Source: Epilithonimonas mollis
Lineage (GTDB): Bacteria > Bacteroidota > Bacteroidia > Flavobacteriales > Weeksellaceae
NCBI RefSeq assembly: GCF_900142325.1
Contig: NZ_FRAM01000005.1
Span: forward strand, 1 to 64,000
DNA length: 64,000 nucleotides
Reading direction: 5' to 3'
The stretch's first letter is position 1. Each line of letters opens with the position of its first letter. Below the pieces are notes generated by a model. It searched no databases. It had not been told where the DNA came from and saw only the letters and a list, made by a program, of their open reading frames with translations. Positions 8,000-17,940 of the stretch are shown piece after piece. The translations under genes were made by a program, and so were the position numbers.

Positions 8000-9145
8000 A
8001 TGAATCGAGCAATTGCCCATATGGATCTTGACACATTCTTTGTTTCCTGTGAGAGACTGAAGAACTCCGACCTCGTTGGAAAGCCGCTTATCATTGGTGG
8101 CGGAGACAGAGGCGTGGTAGCATCCTGCTCTTATGAGACACGATATTTTGGGGTGCGAAGTGCAATGCCGATCAAGATGGCGCTTCGGCTTTGCCCGGAA
8201 GCGAAGGTAATCCGGGGCGATATGGAAATGTACTCCAATATGTCGCATACGGTCACCGAAATTATACAGGAAAAAGTTCCCCTTCTTGAAAAGGCTAGTA
8301 TTGATGAATTCTATCTGGATCTTTCCGGGATGGATAAATTTTTCGGTTGCTATCAATGGACCACCGAAATTGCAGAGGCAGTCAGAAAAAATACCGGTCT
8401 GCCAATCAGTTTTGCCTTGTCCACGAATAAGACCGTTTCCAAGATCGGGACCGGGGAATCTAAGCCCATCGGAAAACTTGAAATTCCTGAGCAGAGCATC
8501 AAGCCCTTTCTAAATCCGCTTTCCATAAAGAAGATTCCAATGGTTGGGAATGTCACTTTTCAACTCTTATCCAGATTAGGAGTCAGAACCATTGAAACCT
8601 TATCGGAAACACCGATTGAAGTTTTGCACCAGCTGATCGGAAAAAACGGGCAGGAACTCTGGAAGAAAGCCAATGGCATTGATGAAACGCCTGTTGTCCC
8701 TTATTCCGATAGAAAGTCCATCTCAAAAGAAAATACATTTTCACAGGATACCATCGATATCACCGCTATAAAGAGCATACTGTCGGGAATGGTGGAACAG
8801 TTATGCTTCCAGCTCCGACAGGAGAAGTGGCTGACTTCTACCGTTGTTGTAAAAATTCGGTACTCCAACTTTGATACGGAGACCAAGCAATACAGGATTC
8901 CTTATACTTCGTCCGACCATACGCTGCTCAGGTATGCATTAGAATTATTTGAAAAGGTCTATAACCGCAGAATGCGAATCAGGCTGATAGGGATAAAATT
9001 TACGGGATTAGTTCACGGATGTCACCAGATGAACCTGTTTGAAGATACGGAAGAGCTTATCAGTCTTTATCAAACGTTGGACAAAATTAAAACGAGGTTC
9101 GGTTCGGACAGCGTTGGCCGGGCATCCGGATTTTTAAACCAATAA
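8000..9145 (+). CDS. dinB: Y-family DNA polymerase IV
   Basis: The protein has 381 residues. The start MNRAIAHMDLDTFFVS contains the first metal-binding Asp, and ASIDEFYLDLSG near residue 100 carries the catalytic Asp-Glu pair. HhH-type segments near residue 180-200 (KKIPMVGNVTFQLLSRLGVRTIETL) and a little-finger domain complete the family layout. It performs lesion bypass and is error-prone. The sequence ends with NLFED, a QLxLF-like clamp-binding motif about 30 residues from the C-terminus. It is followed after 11 bases by a dnaE-type gene, so the two are one operon controlled by the divergent S24 repressor. Confidence 0.92.
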   Translation: MNRAIAHMDLDTFFVSCERLKNSDLVGKPLIIGGGDRGVVASCSYETRYFGVRSAMPIKMALRLCPEAKVIRGDMEMYSNMSHTVTEIIQEKVPLLEKASIDEFYLDLSGMDKFFGCYQWTTEIAEAVRKNTGLPISFALSTNKTVSKIGTGESKPIGKLEIPEQSIKPFLNPLSIKKIPMVGNVTFQLLSRLGVRTIETLSETPIEVLHQLIGKNGQELWKKANGIDETPVVPYSDRKSISKENTFSQDTIDITAIKSILSGMVEQLCFQLRQEKWLTSTVVVKIRYSNFDTETKQYRIPYTSSDHTLLRYALELFEKVYNRRMRIRLIGIKFTGLVHGCHQMNLFEDTEELISLYQTLDKIKTRFGSDSVGRASGFLNQ

Positions 9146-9156
9146 TTTACCATGTT

Positions 9157-12100
9157 ATGTTCATCAATTGTCATTCTTTCCACAGCTTACGTTACGGTAC
9201 CATTTCCATAAAAGAATTGGTTCAGCAATGTGTCGACCTGGAAATTGGTGTGGCCGCTTTGACCGATATCAATTGTATCTCCGGCATTTATGACTTTCAC
9301 AGATTATGTGAGAAGAATAATATCAGACCGGTCGTAGGTGTGGATGTAAGAACTGACAATAAACAGCATTACATCTGCCTGGCAAAAAATCAATCAGGTA
9401 TAGGGGAAATTAACAGGCTTTTGACAAGACACAATTGCGAAGGAATTGATCTCCCACTTCATCACCCTGACCTGTCAAATGTGTTTGTTATATATCCTCT
9501 GAGCAATTACCCCGAGAAACTGAGCAGAAACGAATACATTGGCATACGTCCCGAAGAAATCAATCTTTTGATCAATTCTAACCTGAGAAAGTATCTGCCA
9601 AGAATGATCATTTTACAGCCGGTAACTTTTACAACAAAGAGAGAATATAAACTGCATAAGATCCTTCGGGCCATCGACCGGAATACGCTCGTCACAAAAC
9701 TTGAAGACAATGATATATGCGGGCAAAACGAGAAGCTGATCTCAAAGGATGAGCTTTTAAAAAATTACAAACATTATCCACAGATCATTGAAAACACCCA
9801 ACAATTACTGGAACAATGCCATTTCCATTTTGACTATAAGACCCCTAAAAACAAAAAGAACTTTAAAGAAAGTAAAGACAGCGATATAAAGCTTTTGAAG
9901 AAACTTGCCTATAAAGGGTTTAAAAAGAGATATCCTGATGATGACGGAAAAGCTAAAGCACGGATGGATAAGGAACTTGATGTGATTGACCAACTGAACT
10001 TCTGTGCCTACTTTTTGATCACCTGGGACATCATCCAGTACAGCAACCGGATGGGGTTTATGCACGTCGGTCGCGGAAGCGGTGCCAATAGTATCGTTGC
10101 CTACTGTCTTGGCATTACGGACATCTGCCCGCTGGAGCTTGATCTGTACTTCGAGCGCTTCCTGAATCTGAACCGGAAAACACCGCCGGATTTCGATATA
10201 GACTGGAGCTGGCAGAACAGAGATACGATTTTACAATACATCTTTGATAAATACGGAAAAGATCACGTGGCATTTTGTGGAACAAACGTTGAGTTTAAAT
10301 ATAAATCGATTTTCCGTGAGGTAGGAAAAGCATTCGGCTTGCCAAAAGAGGAACTGGATGAACTGGCTTCCAAATCCATTGAACAGCACGATATTAATTC
10401 GGTGTCAGCAATGGTTCACAAATATGGAAAGCTTTTAGAGAAATTTCCAAATCAGCGAAGTATGCACTCTTGTGGAATTTTAATCTCGGAAGAACCCATC
10501 ACCAATTATTCAGCACTGGAAATGCCTCCCAAAGGATTTCCGATCGTCCAATTCGATATGCACGTGGCCGAGGAAATCGGTCTGGAAAAATTCGACATCC
10601 TTTCTCAGCGGGGATTGGGAACCATTAAGGATACCGTAAAACTCGTCGAAGAAAAACGGGGTGTTAAAGTCGATATCCGGGATGTGAGTTTGTCAAAAGA
10701 TGAACAGAGATGCAATGAATTTCTGAGCAGGGGAAAAACGATCGGTTGCTTCTATATTGAAAGTCCGGCCATGCGGGGACTGCTCCGAAGACTGAAATGC
10801 AACAATTATAAAGTATTGGTAGCGGCATCATCCATCATACGTCCGGGCGTTGCACAAAGCGGAATGATGAAGGAATATATTTTCCGCCATAATAATCCTG
10901 ATCAATTTGAATATTTCCACCCTGTTTTCGAAAAAGAACTTGGAGAGACTTATGGCATTATGGTTTACCAAGAGGATGTTATCAAAATCGCTCTTCATTT
11001 CGGAGGACTGTCCCCTGCTGACGGCGATGTATTACGCCGGGCGATGAGCGGCAAGGGACGTTCGCTCTCCGCTCTCCAGAAAGTCAAAGACCACTTCTTT
11101 GAATCCTGCAAGGCCTTGGGCCATCCTGAGCAGCTCTCCAAAGAGGTCTATCGCCAAATAGAATCCTTTGCAGGCTATTCGTTCTGCAAGGCCCATTCCG
11201 CATCCTATGCCGTAGAAAGCTACCAAAGCCTTTATCTGAAGGTGTACTACCCTATCGAGTTTATGGTTTCGGCGATCAATAATGGCGGTGGTTTCTACAG
11301 AACGGAGGTATATGTCCACGAAGCTAAAATGTCCGGTGCAACCATTTTAAATCCCTGTGTCAATCTAAGTGAATACCAGACTACGGTTTACGAAAAAGAT
11401 GTTTATTTAGGACTGATGCACATTGAAAAGCTTGAAAACAAAATTGCAGTTTCAATTCCTGAAGAACGAAAAAACAATGGCGATTATACTTCCCTGGAAA
11501 ACTTTGTCAAAAGAATCCCTATTGGTATTGAGGCCTTACAAACTTTAATATTCATAGGAGCATTCCGGTTTACCGGAAAGCAAAAGCACGAACTGTTAAT
11601 TGAAGCCCGGTTTCTTTTAGCAGGAAACAGACCAATTTTCAAACACCTGACATTACTGGAGGAACCACAAAAAGAATATACCCTCCCAAAGGTGCAAAGA
11701 CATCCTTTGGAAGATGCTTTTGACGAAATTGAGATCTTGGGATTCCCGGTTTCAGTAAGCCCGTTTGACTTATTGCAAACCAAATACAGAGGCAGTGTAA
11801 TGGCAAAAGACCTGACGAAATACCATAAGAAGCAGATCAAAATGCTGGCCTACCTGATATCACGCAAGCATGTTCCCACCAAACGAGGGACGATGTATTT
11901 CGGAACCTGGATAGACGCGGAAGGAGAATATTTTGATACAGCGCATTTCCCTGACAATCTTTCACAATATCCTTTTCAGGGTGGCGGATGCTACCTGTTA
12001 TTAGGAACTGTAGAAGTTGATTTTCATTTTCCTACGATAACGATTTTAAAAATGGCAAAGATGCCGTTCATTCCGGATCCCCGATATACTTTGGATAAAG

Positions 12101-12210
12101 ACAAAGCTTACGAAGCTTATAACAATATCCGGGAAGATGTGAGTATGACATTCAGAAAGCCTTATCCACAGGAGCACGAAATTGGATTACCTAGAAGAAA
12201 AATGAGTTAA
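9157..12210 (+). CDS. DnaE-type DNA polymerase III alpha subunit (error-prone, ImuC-like role)
   Basis: The protein has 1017 residues, shorter than replicative DnaE (about 1150-1500). The N-terminal PHP domain begins FINCHSFHSLRYGTIS; the fully conserved PHP metal pattern appears weakened. The catalytic C-family motif is intact: HVGRGSGANS and PPDFDIDWSW with the two Asp. QEDVIKIALHFGG and SFCKAHSASYA are conserved fingers and palm segments. Its size and position just after dinB resemble DnaE2/ImuC mutasome polymerases and Bacteroidota mobile-element dnaE-dinB cassettes. No ImuA-like gene is present. Confidence 0.85.
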   Translation: MFINCHSFHSLRYGTISIKELVQQCVDLEIGVAALTDINCISGIYDFHRLCEKNNIRPVVGVDVRTDNKQHYICLAKNQSGIGEINRLLTRHNCEGIDLPLHHPDLSNVFVIYPLSNYPEKLSRNEYIGIRPEEINLLINSNLRKYLPRMIILQPVTFTTKREYKLHKILRAIDRNTLVTKLEDNDICGQNEKLISKDELLKNYKHYPQIIENTQQLLEQCHFHFDYKTPKNKKNFKESKDSDIKLLKKLAYKGFKKRYPDDDGKAKARMDKELDVIDQLNFCAYFLITWDIIQYSNRMGFMHVGRGSGANSIVAYCLGITDICPLELDLYFERFLNLNRKTPPDFDIDWSWQNRDTILQYIFDKYGKDHVAFCGTNVEFKYKSIFREVGKAFGLPKEELDELASKSIEQHDINSVSAMVHKYGKLLEKFPNQRSMHSCGILISEEPITNYSALEMPPKGFPIVQFDMHVAEEIGLEKFDILSQRGLGTIKDTVKLVEEKRGVKVDIRDVSLSKDEQRCNEFLSRGKTIGCFYIESPAMRGLLRRLKCNNYKVLVAASSIIRPGVAQSGMMKEYIFRHNNPDQFEYFHPVFEKELGETYGIMVYQEDVIKIALHFGGLSPADGDVLRRAMSGKGRSLSALQKVKDHFFESCKALGHPEQLSKEVYRQIESFAGYSFCKAHSASYAVESYQSLYLKVYYPIEFMVSAINNGGGFYRTEVYVHEAKMSGATILNPCVNLSEYQTTVYEKDVYLGLMHIEKLENKIAVSIPEERKNNGDYTSLENFVKRIPIGIEALQTLIFIGAFRFTGKQKHELLIEARFLLAGNRPIFKHLTLLEEPQKEYTLPKVQRHPLEDAFDEIEILGFPVSVSPFDLLQTKYRGSVMAKDLTKYHKKQIKMLAYLISRKHVPTKRGTMYFGTWIDAEGEYFDTAHFPDNLSQYPFQGGGCYLLLGTVEVDFHFPTITILKMAKMPFIPDPRYTLDKDKAYEAYNNIREDVSMTFRKPYPQEHEIGLPRRKMS

Positions 12211-12475
12211 ATTACTTGAAATCTTATTCTTTCATTTACAGTTTATCAGAGCTTATATAAAATATATTCAAAGAAATTATTGAGAATCATCTATATACTT
12301 TTTCATATATGATTAGTTTCTTTTACCCTTTAAGCTTAGTTTTATCTATTATAGTAGACAGTTTAAATATTTTTTACTTTTATCATGAATTGAAATTGCA
12401 TCGTTTTTTGAGATTAGTTAATATTTCTAATTTATTGATAACCCCTTTTAATACATATTTTATTAAACATTAATT

Positions 12476-15400
12476 TTATTCTGTTTTATACTTGGTTATA
12501 TATTTTCCAGAAAGTAACAGTATAAATATTCCCCAACTTTCCGTACAAACTTTTAATCGTTCTACCCACCCGGAAACTATTTCCATATTAATTGCTAATT
12601 GATAATCTTCTTCATCGCCTTTAGGTTCAGGGAAGATATAATCCCTGATACTGAACATCGCTTTAAAATACTCTTGCTCTTCTTCACTAACTATGTAAGT
12701 ATCTTCATCAAATGGGAACATATTTGTCCAATCGAATAAAGAATCTAATACCGTTTGAAAAGATTGCTGTAGCTCTAAACCAACCTTATTCAAATGTTGT
12801 TGCAAAGTATTTTTATCAGATTCTGAAAGTTCAATTTCATCAAATAACCTCAAGTCATAGAAATGGTCAACCAAGAAAAGTAATTTTCCATATGCTTCGC
12901 CTGCTTTATTAATTTTATTAAATTCAGGATATAATTGCGCCCAACTATCTACATTTAGTTTTGTACGAACATCTTCTTCGATAGGTTTTGTAATTGCATT
13001 AATAACAGATAATTCTTCAAATGTATTATCTTTTAGCATATAAAGCCTTACCTCATTCCAATGATTGTTTAGGGTTTTATTCTGAACAGTTTGAATGAAA
13101 TAAAAGTTTGAAAAACCTATTTGTAACATCAAATACTTTAGGCTTGTGTATTCCGGATTATCAATGGCTTTATGAAGAATATTATAAGCTTCTTTAAATC
13201 CCATTAATGACCAAAACGGACTTTGACCATCAATTATTACGATTGGCTTATCGGCTGTAGTTTTATTATTGACATATTTTATTGTAAAGTAATTAGCTTT
13301 AGAGGCTTGTTTAAATTCCTTTATTATTCTATTTTCAAAATCAGACTTTAATTTTAGTACTCGATTAAATGAACGTTCTCCTTTATTATTGTCGTTCAAA
13401 AAATCTTTCCAAATGACAGCTGTAGTAAGTAATGAATTTACTTCCACTTTAGAATTATGTTTAGTATCTATGTTTCCTAAAACATTTTTATATTGAGTAT
13501 TATATTCTGCAAGTTTATTTATTGCATCATAAAGATTGATTTGAGATAAGCGCTCGATATTTTCATCGTGAATATGCCCCTCTTCAGTTTTTAATTGAAT
13601 TTTTGAATAAAGTGTTTTTGCAGATTGTTGAATAAAAATTTCAATACTTCCTTTGAAATCTGAAAGACTCTTATAAAAATCATTGTATTTAGAACTCAAT
13701 TGAGAATTTACAGATAACAGCCCATTCATATTTTTCTTATTATCTTGCTTATTTCCAAAGACACCCAATGAATCTGTAATAGACTTTGGCTCTTTAATCT
13801 TTTCAGACATTTTCAGAAAGACATTGTTCATAACAGGAACTACAGGTGTATATGTTTTACTGCCATCAAATAGTTTTGCAAATGAGCTATTAAACTCGTT
13901 TACCTTTTCCTTAATTAAATGTTCCCACTGATTGAGTTGAACTAAATATTCTTTCCAATCGGTTGGTCTATCCTTATAATCATAAAGTTTAGTCATACAA
14001 CCATTTATACTTATCCATTCTTCTAATGGCATATTTTCAATTGGCATTGATTTATGTGTATCGTCAAAATCAACAGATAGAGTTTGCAAACGATGACCAT
14101 ATCCCTGCGAATTGAATTTCTGCTTATCTGGTAAAGCCGTTCTAATGATGTCCAAGATATTAACAACAAAATCATTGCTCGACCTCGCTTCATTATTTTT
14201 TAGGACGTCAATAATGAAATGAATGGTTATTTCTTCTCCATTAAAATCGAAATATACAATATCGAATTCCTCTTTAATCTTATTTACAAAATGCGCTACA
14301 TACTTTTTTCTTATAACATCCAATTCAGTGGAATAAGAATACATACCTAACATTAACTTAGATAAGCTTTTACTATCCATTACTTGAAAGGCATTTTCAA
14401 ACCTTTCTTCCTCGAAAATTTCTACAGCTTCCTTATCATTAGATATATTTTTCAACCAAAATAAAGACTCTCCAAAAGATTTCCATTCAAATATTGTAGA
14501 AGGGAGTTTACTCGGAAAGGTAAGTTTATTTAGTACTGTAGTTGCTAAGTAAAAAATGGTTTCTTTTGCAGAAATCCTTCTATTAATATCATCAATTTTT
14601 TCTCTACGTTCATCATCAACTTTTAGTAGGTCAAGCATCCCATTTCTATCATAATTACTCGAAAACATATAATCAATAAAGAACATCCAGGCTCCTCCAC
14701 AAATATCTCGACATTCATCAATTATTTCACGATTAGTTTCTACATATTGTTTTGTACCAAGCCATATAAAGGCTTTTATAAATGATGCATATGTAGCCCA
14801 GTTCTCTACAGAAATATCCTCATTTAATTTCTGAATGAATTTGTCTGAGTTTAGGATTTCAAGGTTGAACAATTGTAGTAAAAACAAATACAAATCCTCT
14901 TCGGCTAATAATGCTATTGCTTTGTAAGCATAGTCTTCTTTATGATTAATAAATTCATCAAATAAGATTTCCGCCAACTTTTGCGAGCGCACTATATGCA
15001 ACCCTTGAATGTATTTTCGGTCAAAAGATTTTTTAATCAAATATTCATTTTCTAATTTTTCAATTATAAATTGATAATCGATATTGGAATTTAATTTTGA
15101 AACATCAATCTTCGCACCCACTGAATCAGCAAGACTTACAATTCTTAAAAACTGAATTTGTTGGTTAGCATTTTGATTATTTTCCTGCTGTATTTGTAAA
15201 ATTTGTTGCTTTAATTTATTGAATAATGAATCTCCTTGTGTAATAGAATAAACAAATTCTAATAACGGAGCATCATTGCCTAACTGAATCCAAGCTTGCT
15301 CAAAATCAGTAAAATGGCTGATTCTGTTTCTTTCATTTAGTTTTAAGTAAATAGCTTCAGCTTCTTCTTTAGTAAGCAATAAGTCTATTTCCTTATACTC

Positions 15401-16516
15401 AAACTCAATACCTACCCCAAAAGCCCTGTACCAATCTTCATTTCTGATTGCCACAAGAAATTTGATATGCTTTAGATGCGAAGATTCTTTAATTATTTTA
15501 ACCCATTCAGTAGTATTGGGTGTTACATTTATTATAAAAACAGTTGGGATATCTAACTTCTTGCTTATGGAAGCAATAGCTTGAATAGACTGTTGAGTAA
15601 TTACTGGGTCTTGTTGAATATTGAGTTCAAAAGATTGCCAGTGATTAATGTATTTATGAACATAACTATACAATAATGCTGTTTTTCCTTGCCCAGATGC
15701 ACCTTTGACCATTACAACATTATTCTCCCGTAACTCTTCATTAATTTTATCTAAATGCTTTTCTCTATTAACGTCAAGTCCTAATAAAATATGTTCATAT
15801 TTTGTTAGTGTCGCATTGTAAAATTCTTTTTCTAATTGCTGATGATTTAAATCTTCTGGTGAAATTTTATGTAATGGTTTTAAAACTATGCCATATTGGT
15901 TGTGAATTGAAATCCTTTCGCTTAGATATTTAGCAAAGTCTTGAACTTTTTTATAGAAATCTTTTTTCGTAATAGGTTGTTGCTTTTCCGCAATAAATTG
16001 TAGCCAATACAACAAGTACCCAATGGTTGGTATTGGGTCAATCTCCGTAAAGTTGCCTTTCATTAATTGTTCAACTTCACTTGCAATCAACTCTTCCTTT
16101 ATTTCTGAAAATTTAGTTTTGTTCTTAACTGTTTTCCAATCTTCTGAAGTTATTTTATACTTCTTTAAATTAGATTTTTCTTTTTGACTAATACTATTCT
16201 TATGTCCAATCCAATTTTTAAGATCTTCACTTATTTTCCCATAAGACACAAGTATAGGAGTTGCCTCACGGTAATTGTTCAAGAATCTCTTAATAAATGA
16301 AGTTTTGCTGTCTGAAAGAATGTCAGACAACGTTATTGGCTTTCCTAAGTTTTTTAGCTGTATAGCATACATAAGTTTACCATTGTTGTCTAACACATCC
16401 AAATCCTCTTCTCCTTCTAATCTGTATATAAAATCATCTGACAAGGTGGATAAGATATAATGCAATGAATATAGGAATTGGGTCCTATAACCCTTGAGAG
16501 CTGAAATTGCGGACAT
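12476..16516 (-). CDS. STAND-like NTPase with N-terminal Cap4-like nuclease (candidate antiphage effector)
   Basis: The protein has 1346 residues. Residues 20-60 look like a Cap4/DUF4297 PD-(D/E)xK nuclease: E34-E37, a D near 40-43 and the QLK triad at 53-55. A P-loop follows at 272-279 (GASGQGKT), with a hydrophobic IPTVFIIN strand about 40 residues later and a conserved FLVAIRNEDWYRAFG stretch typical of STAND ATPases. The long C-terminal part (about 450-1346) is helical without recognised catalytic motifs and would be the sensor. This is the layout of Avs-like proteins that sense phage proteins and then cut DNA. The gene is monocistronic, AT-rich, and flanked by AT-rich spacers; 12211-12475 shows nothing recognisable. 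Confidence 0.7.
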   Translation of the reverse strand: MSAISALKGYRTQFLYSLHYILSTLSDDFIYRLEGEEDLDVLDNNGKLMYAIQLKNLGKPITLSDILSDSKTSFIKRFLNNYREATPILVSYGKISEDLKNWIGHKNSISQKEKSNLKKYKITSEDWKTVKNKTKFSEIKEELIASEVEQLMKGNFTEIDPIPTIGYLLYWLQFIAEKQQPITKKDFYKKVQDFAKYLSERISIHNQYGIVLKPLHKISPEDLNHQQLEKEFYNATLTKYEHILLGLDVNREKHLDKINEELRENNVVMVKGASGQGKTALLYSYVHKYINHWQSFELNIQQDPVITQQSIQAIASISKKLDIPTVFIINVTPNTTEWVKIIKESSHLKHIKFLVAIRNEDWYRAFGVGIEFEYKEIDLLLTKEEAEAIYLKLNERNRISHFTDFEQAWIQLGNDAPLLEFVYSITQGDSLFNKLKQQILQIQQENNQNANQQIQFLRIVSLADSVGAKIDVSKLNSNIDYQFIIEKLENEYLIKKSFDRKYIQGLHIVRSQKLAEILFDEFINHKEDYAYKAIALLAEEDLYLFLLQLFNLEILNSDKFIQKLNEDISVENWATYASFIKAFIWLGTKQYVETNREIIDECRDICGGAWMFFIDYMFSSNYDRNGMLDLLKVDDERREKIDDINRRISAKETIFYLATTVLNKLTFPSKLPSTIFEWKSFGESLFWLKNISNDKEAVEIFEEERFENAFQVMDSKSLSKLMLGMYSYSTELDVIRKKYVAHFVNKIKEEFDIVYFDFNGEEITIHFIIDVLKNNEARSSNDFVVNILDIIRTALPDKQKFNSQGYGHRLQTLSVDFDDTHKSMPIENMPLEEWISINGCMTKLYDYKDRPTDWKEYLVQLNQWEHLIKEKVNEFNSSFAKLFDGSKTYTPVVPVMNNVFLKMSEKIKEPKSITDSLGVFGNKQDNKKNMNGLLSVNSQLSSKYNDFYKSLSDFKGSIEIFIQQSAKTLYSKIQLKTEEGHIHDENIERLSQINLYDAINKLAEYNTQYKNVLGNIDTKHNSKVEVNSLLTTAVIWKDFLNDNNKGERSFNRVLKLKSDFENRIIKEFKQASKANYFTIKYVNNKTTADKPIVIIDGQSPFWSLMGFKEAYNILHKAIDNPEYTSLKYLMLQIGFSNFYFIQTVQNKTLNNHWNEVRLYMLKDNTFEELSVINAITKPIEEDVRTKLNVDSWAQLYPEFNKINKAGEAYGKLLFLVDHFYDLRLFDEIELSESDKNTLQQHLNKVGLELQQSFQTVLDSLFDWTNMFPFDEDTYIVSEEEQEYFKAMFSIRDYIFPEPKGDEEDYQLAINMEIVSGWVERLKVCTESWGIFILLLSGKYITKYKTE

Positions 16517-16668
16517 AAGCGTTTTAATCTAAAAAAATAACAAATTACTTTTAAGGCTAATTTTTCAAATATAATAACTGTCTAATAAACTACATTATGG
16601 ATTACCGTAAATTAAATCATTAAATTAATTAAAAAATAAATTTTTTAATTACCATTTTTCTTTGTTTA

Positions 16669-16883
16669 TTAATCCATATGATTATCAAGAATTTTAGTAT
16701 ACCTGTAAAATGTTGTTCTTGTTAATCCAAATGTTTTATTTCTTCCGGACGTTTACTGACATCTTTATAAATAGTCCGGAGAAGTAACAGTTTAGAAATT
16801 GTTTCTCGAGTATACACCATTGGTCTCAATCTACCTCTAGCTCTCGCGGCTTGCAAACCCGCGATATGAGATTTTGAGAAAAT
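16669..16883 (-). pseudogene. Serine resolvase/invertase C-terminal remnant (frameshifted)
   Basis: Reading the minus strand gives SHIAGLQAARARGRLRPM and then TRETISKLLLLRTIYKD in one frame, closely like the end of serine resolvases (the GLxAARARGR hinge). It runs into a stop after KRPEE, while the next frame continues TFGLTRTTFYRYTK, the C-terminal helix-turn-helix. The catalytic N-terminal domain is missing. This is a decayed fragment in the 452-base gap 16517-16968 and marks past recombinase activity at the cargo-primase boundary. Confidence 0.6.
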
Positions 16884-16930
16884 AAATCAAAAAATAAAGT
16901 GATGATATCGAATCACTTTTAAAATCTCAT
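16866..16930. repeat. Two nested inverted repeats (cruciform-like)
   Basis: Outer arms ATGAGATTTT (16866-16875) and AAAATCTCAT (16921-16930) are perfect complements, and inner arms AAAGTGAT (16896-16903) and ATCACTTT (16912-16919) enclose GATATCGA. It lies between the resolvase remnant and the primase gene. It could be a terminator for neither strand (no T-run), or a recombination or binding site left by the resolvase. Confidence 0.4.
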
Positions 16931-16968
16931 AAAACTATCGAATTACTGAAGCAAAATAAACCTAGGAA

Positions 16969-17817
16969 TTAATCTGCTATATCTTGTGCAAACCAGTCAT
17001 TCATATCTTTAAAATCATGGTACAGTATAGAACAATCCCCTACATCATCATATTCTTTTTTAATTTTTGATGCGACAAACTTTCCGTTGTCATCATTGTC
17101 CAGAAAGAGCAAGATTTTATGGTATTCTTTTAATACCTTTTCCACTTTGAAAAACATTGCTGTAGAATTTAAAACCAAACAGTCGCAGGTCAAATTAAAC
17201 TGACTTTCAACATTGCGAAAGCTAAGATAGTCAAAGAAGCCTTCGAAAACAGCCACCTCATTATTCATATTATTTGAATTGTTGATCCAAGTAACATCTT
17301 TAGAACCCAAGCAGAGTTTGGTATACTTATTCCTTATTTCAAAACCACCGGAATCGTTTTTAAATCCGATCCCGAAATATTTCCTTCCATTAAGTTCATA
17401 ATGCACCTCCCTAATCCATTTTTTTTGCTCAGAAACTTTTCTTGAATCCAGGTACTGAATCAATGCGGGGTGCCTGACATCATTGACTTTTAATATTCTG
17501 TAAGAAGTTTCAGGTTGTATTTGTTCAGCAAAAGTCTGAATACTAACCCGAAAATTAAACGATGAAAGGTATTTCAATGCTTCCGCAACGGAGCATTTCT
17601 TAATTTGCTGCACAACAGAAATTACATCGTAACTCTTCCCCGTTCCGAAATCAAAAGCGATATTCTCAATAAAATCCACGCAAAGACTGGGAACCTTTTC
17701 TTCCCTGTCCAGCGCAAAGTAGAAAGCGGTTCTGCAGTTTTCTCTTACAGGAAAAAGACTGAATGATTCCAACACCGACCGGATGCTGAAATGTTGTTTG
17801 ATTTTTTTGCAATTCAT
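16969..17817 (-). CDS. Toprim-domain primase-like protein of a mobilizable element
   Basis: The protein has 282 residues. The N-terminal about 85 residues are a primase zinc-finger-type region in which most of the CHC2 cysteines are absent, although TAFYFALDREEKVPSLCVDF keeps the fold pattern. The C-terminal Toprim domain shows the invariant Glu in VAVFEGFFDYLSF, the D-x-D motif in LLFLDNDDNG and a final DMNDWF. Such proteins occur in Bacteroidota mobilizable elements between rep and mob genes, as here. It likely primes the transferred or replicating strand. Loss of zinc ligands may mean it relies on a partner for DNA binding. Confidence 0.75.
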   Translation of the reverse strand: MNCKKIKQHFSIRSVLESFSLFPVRENCRTAFYFALDREEKVPSLCVDFIENIAFDFGTGKSYDVISVVQQIKKCSVAEALKYLSSFNFRVSIQTFAEQIQPETSYRILKVNDVRHPALIQYLDSRKVSEQKKWIREVHYELNGRKYFGIGFKNDSGGFEIRNKYTKLCLGSKDVTWINNSNNMNNEVAVFEGFFDYLSFRNVESQFNLTCDCLVLNSTAMFFKVEKVLKEYHKILLFLDNDDNGKFVASKIKKEYDDVGDCSILYHDFKDMNDWFAQDIAD

Positions 17818-17940
17818 TTTTTTTTTCTTTTTTAAAGCACATTTCTCTTACCAATTTCTTTTAAACAAAAAATAACTTTTTAATCTTTTCACTCTACTTT
17901 TAGGAATTTTGTATACTGCAATCTTAGAAACCGTTTGGAT

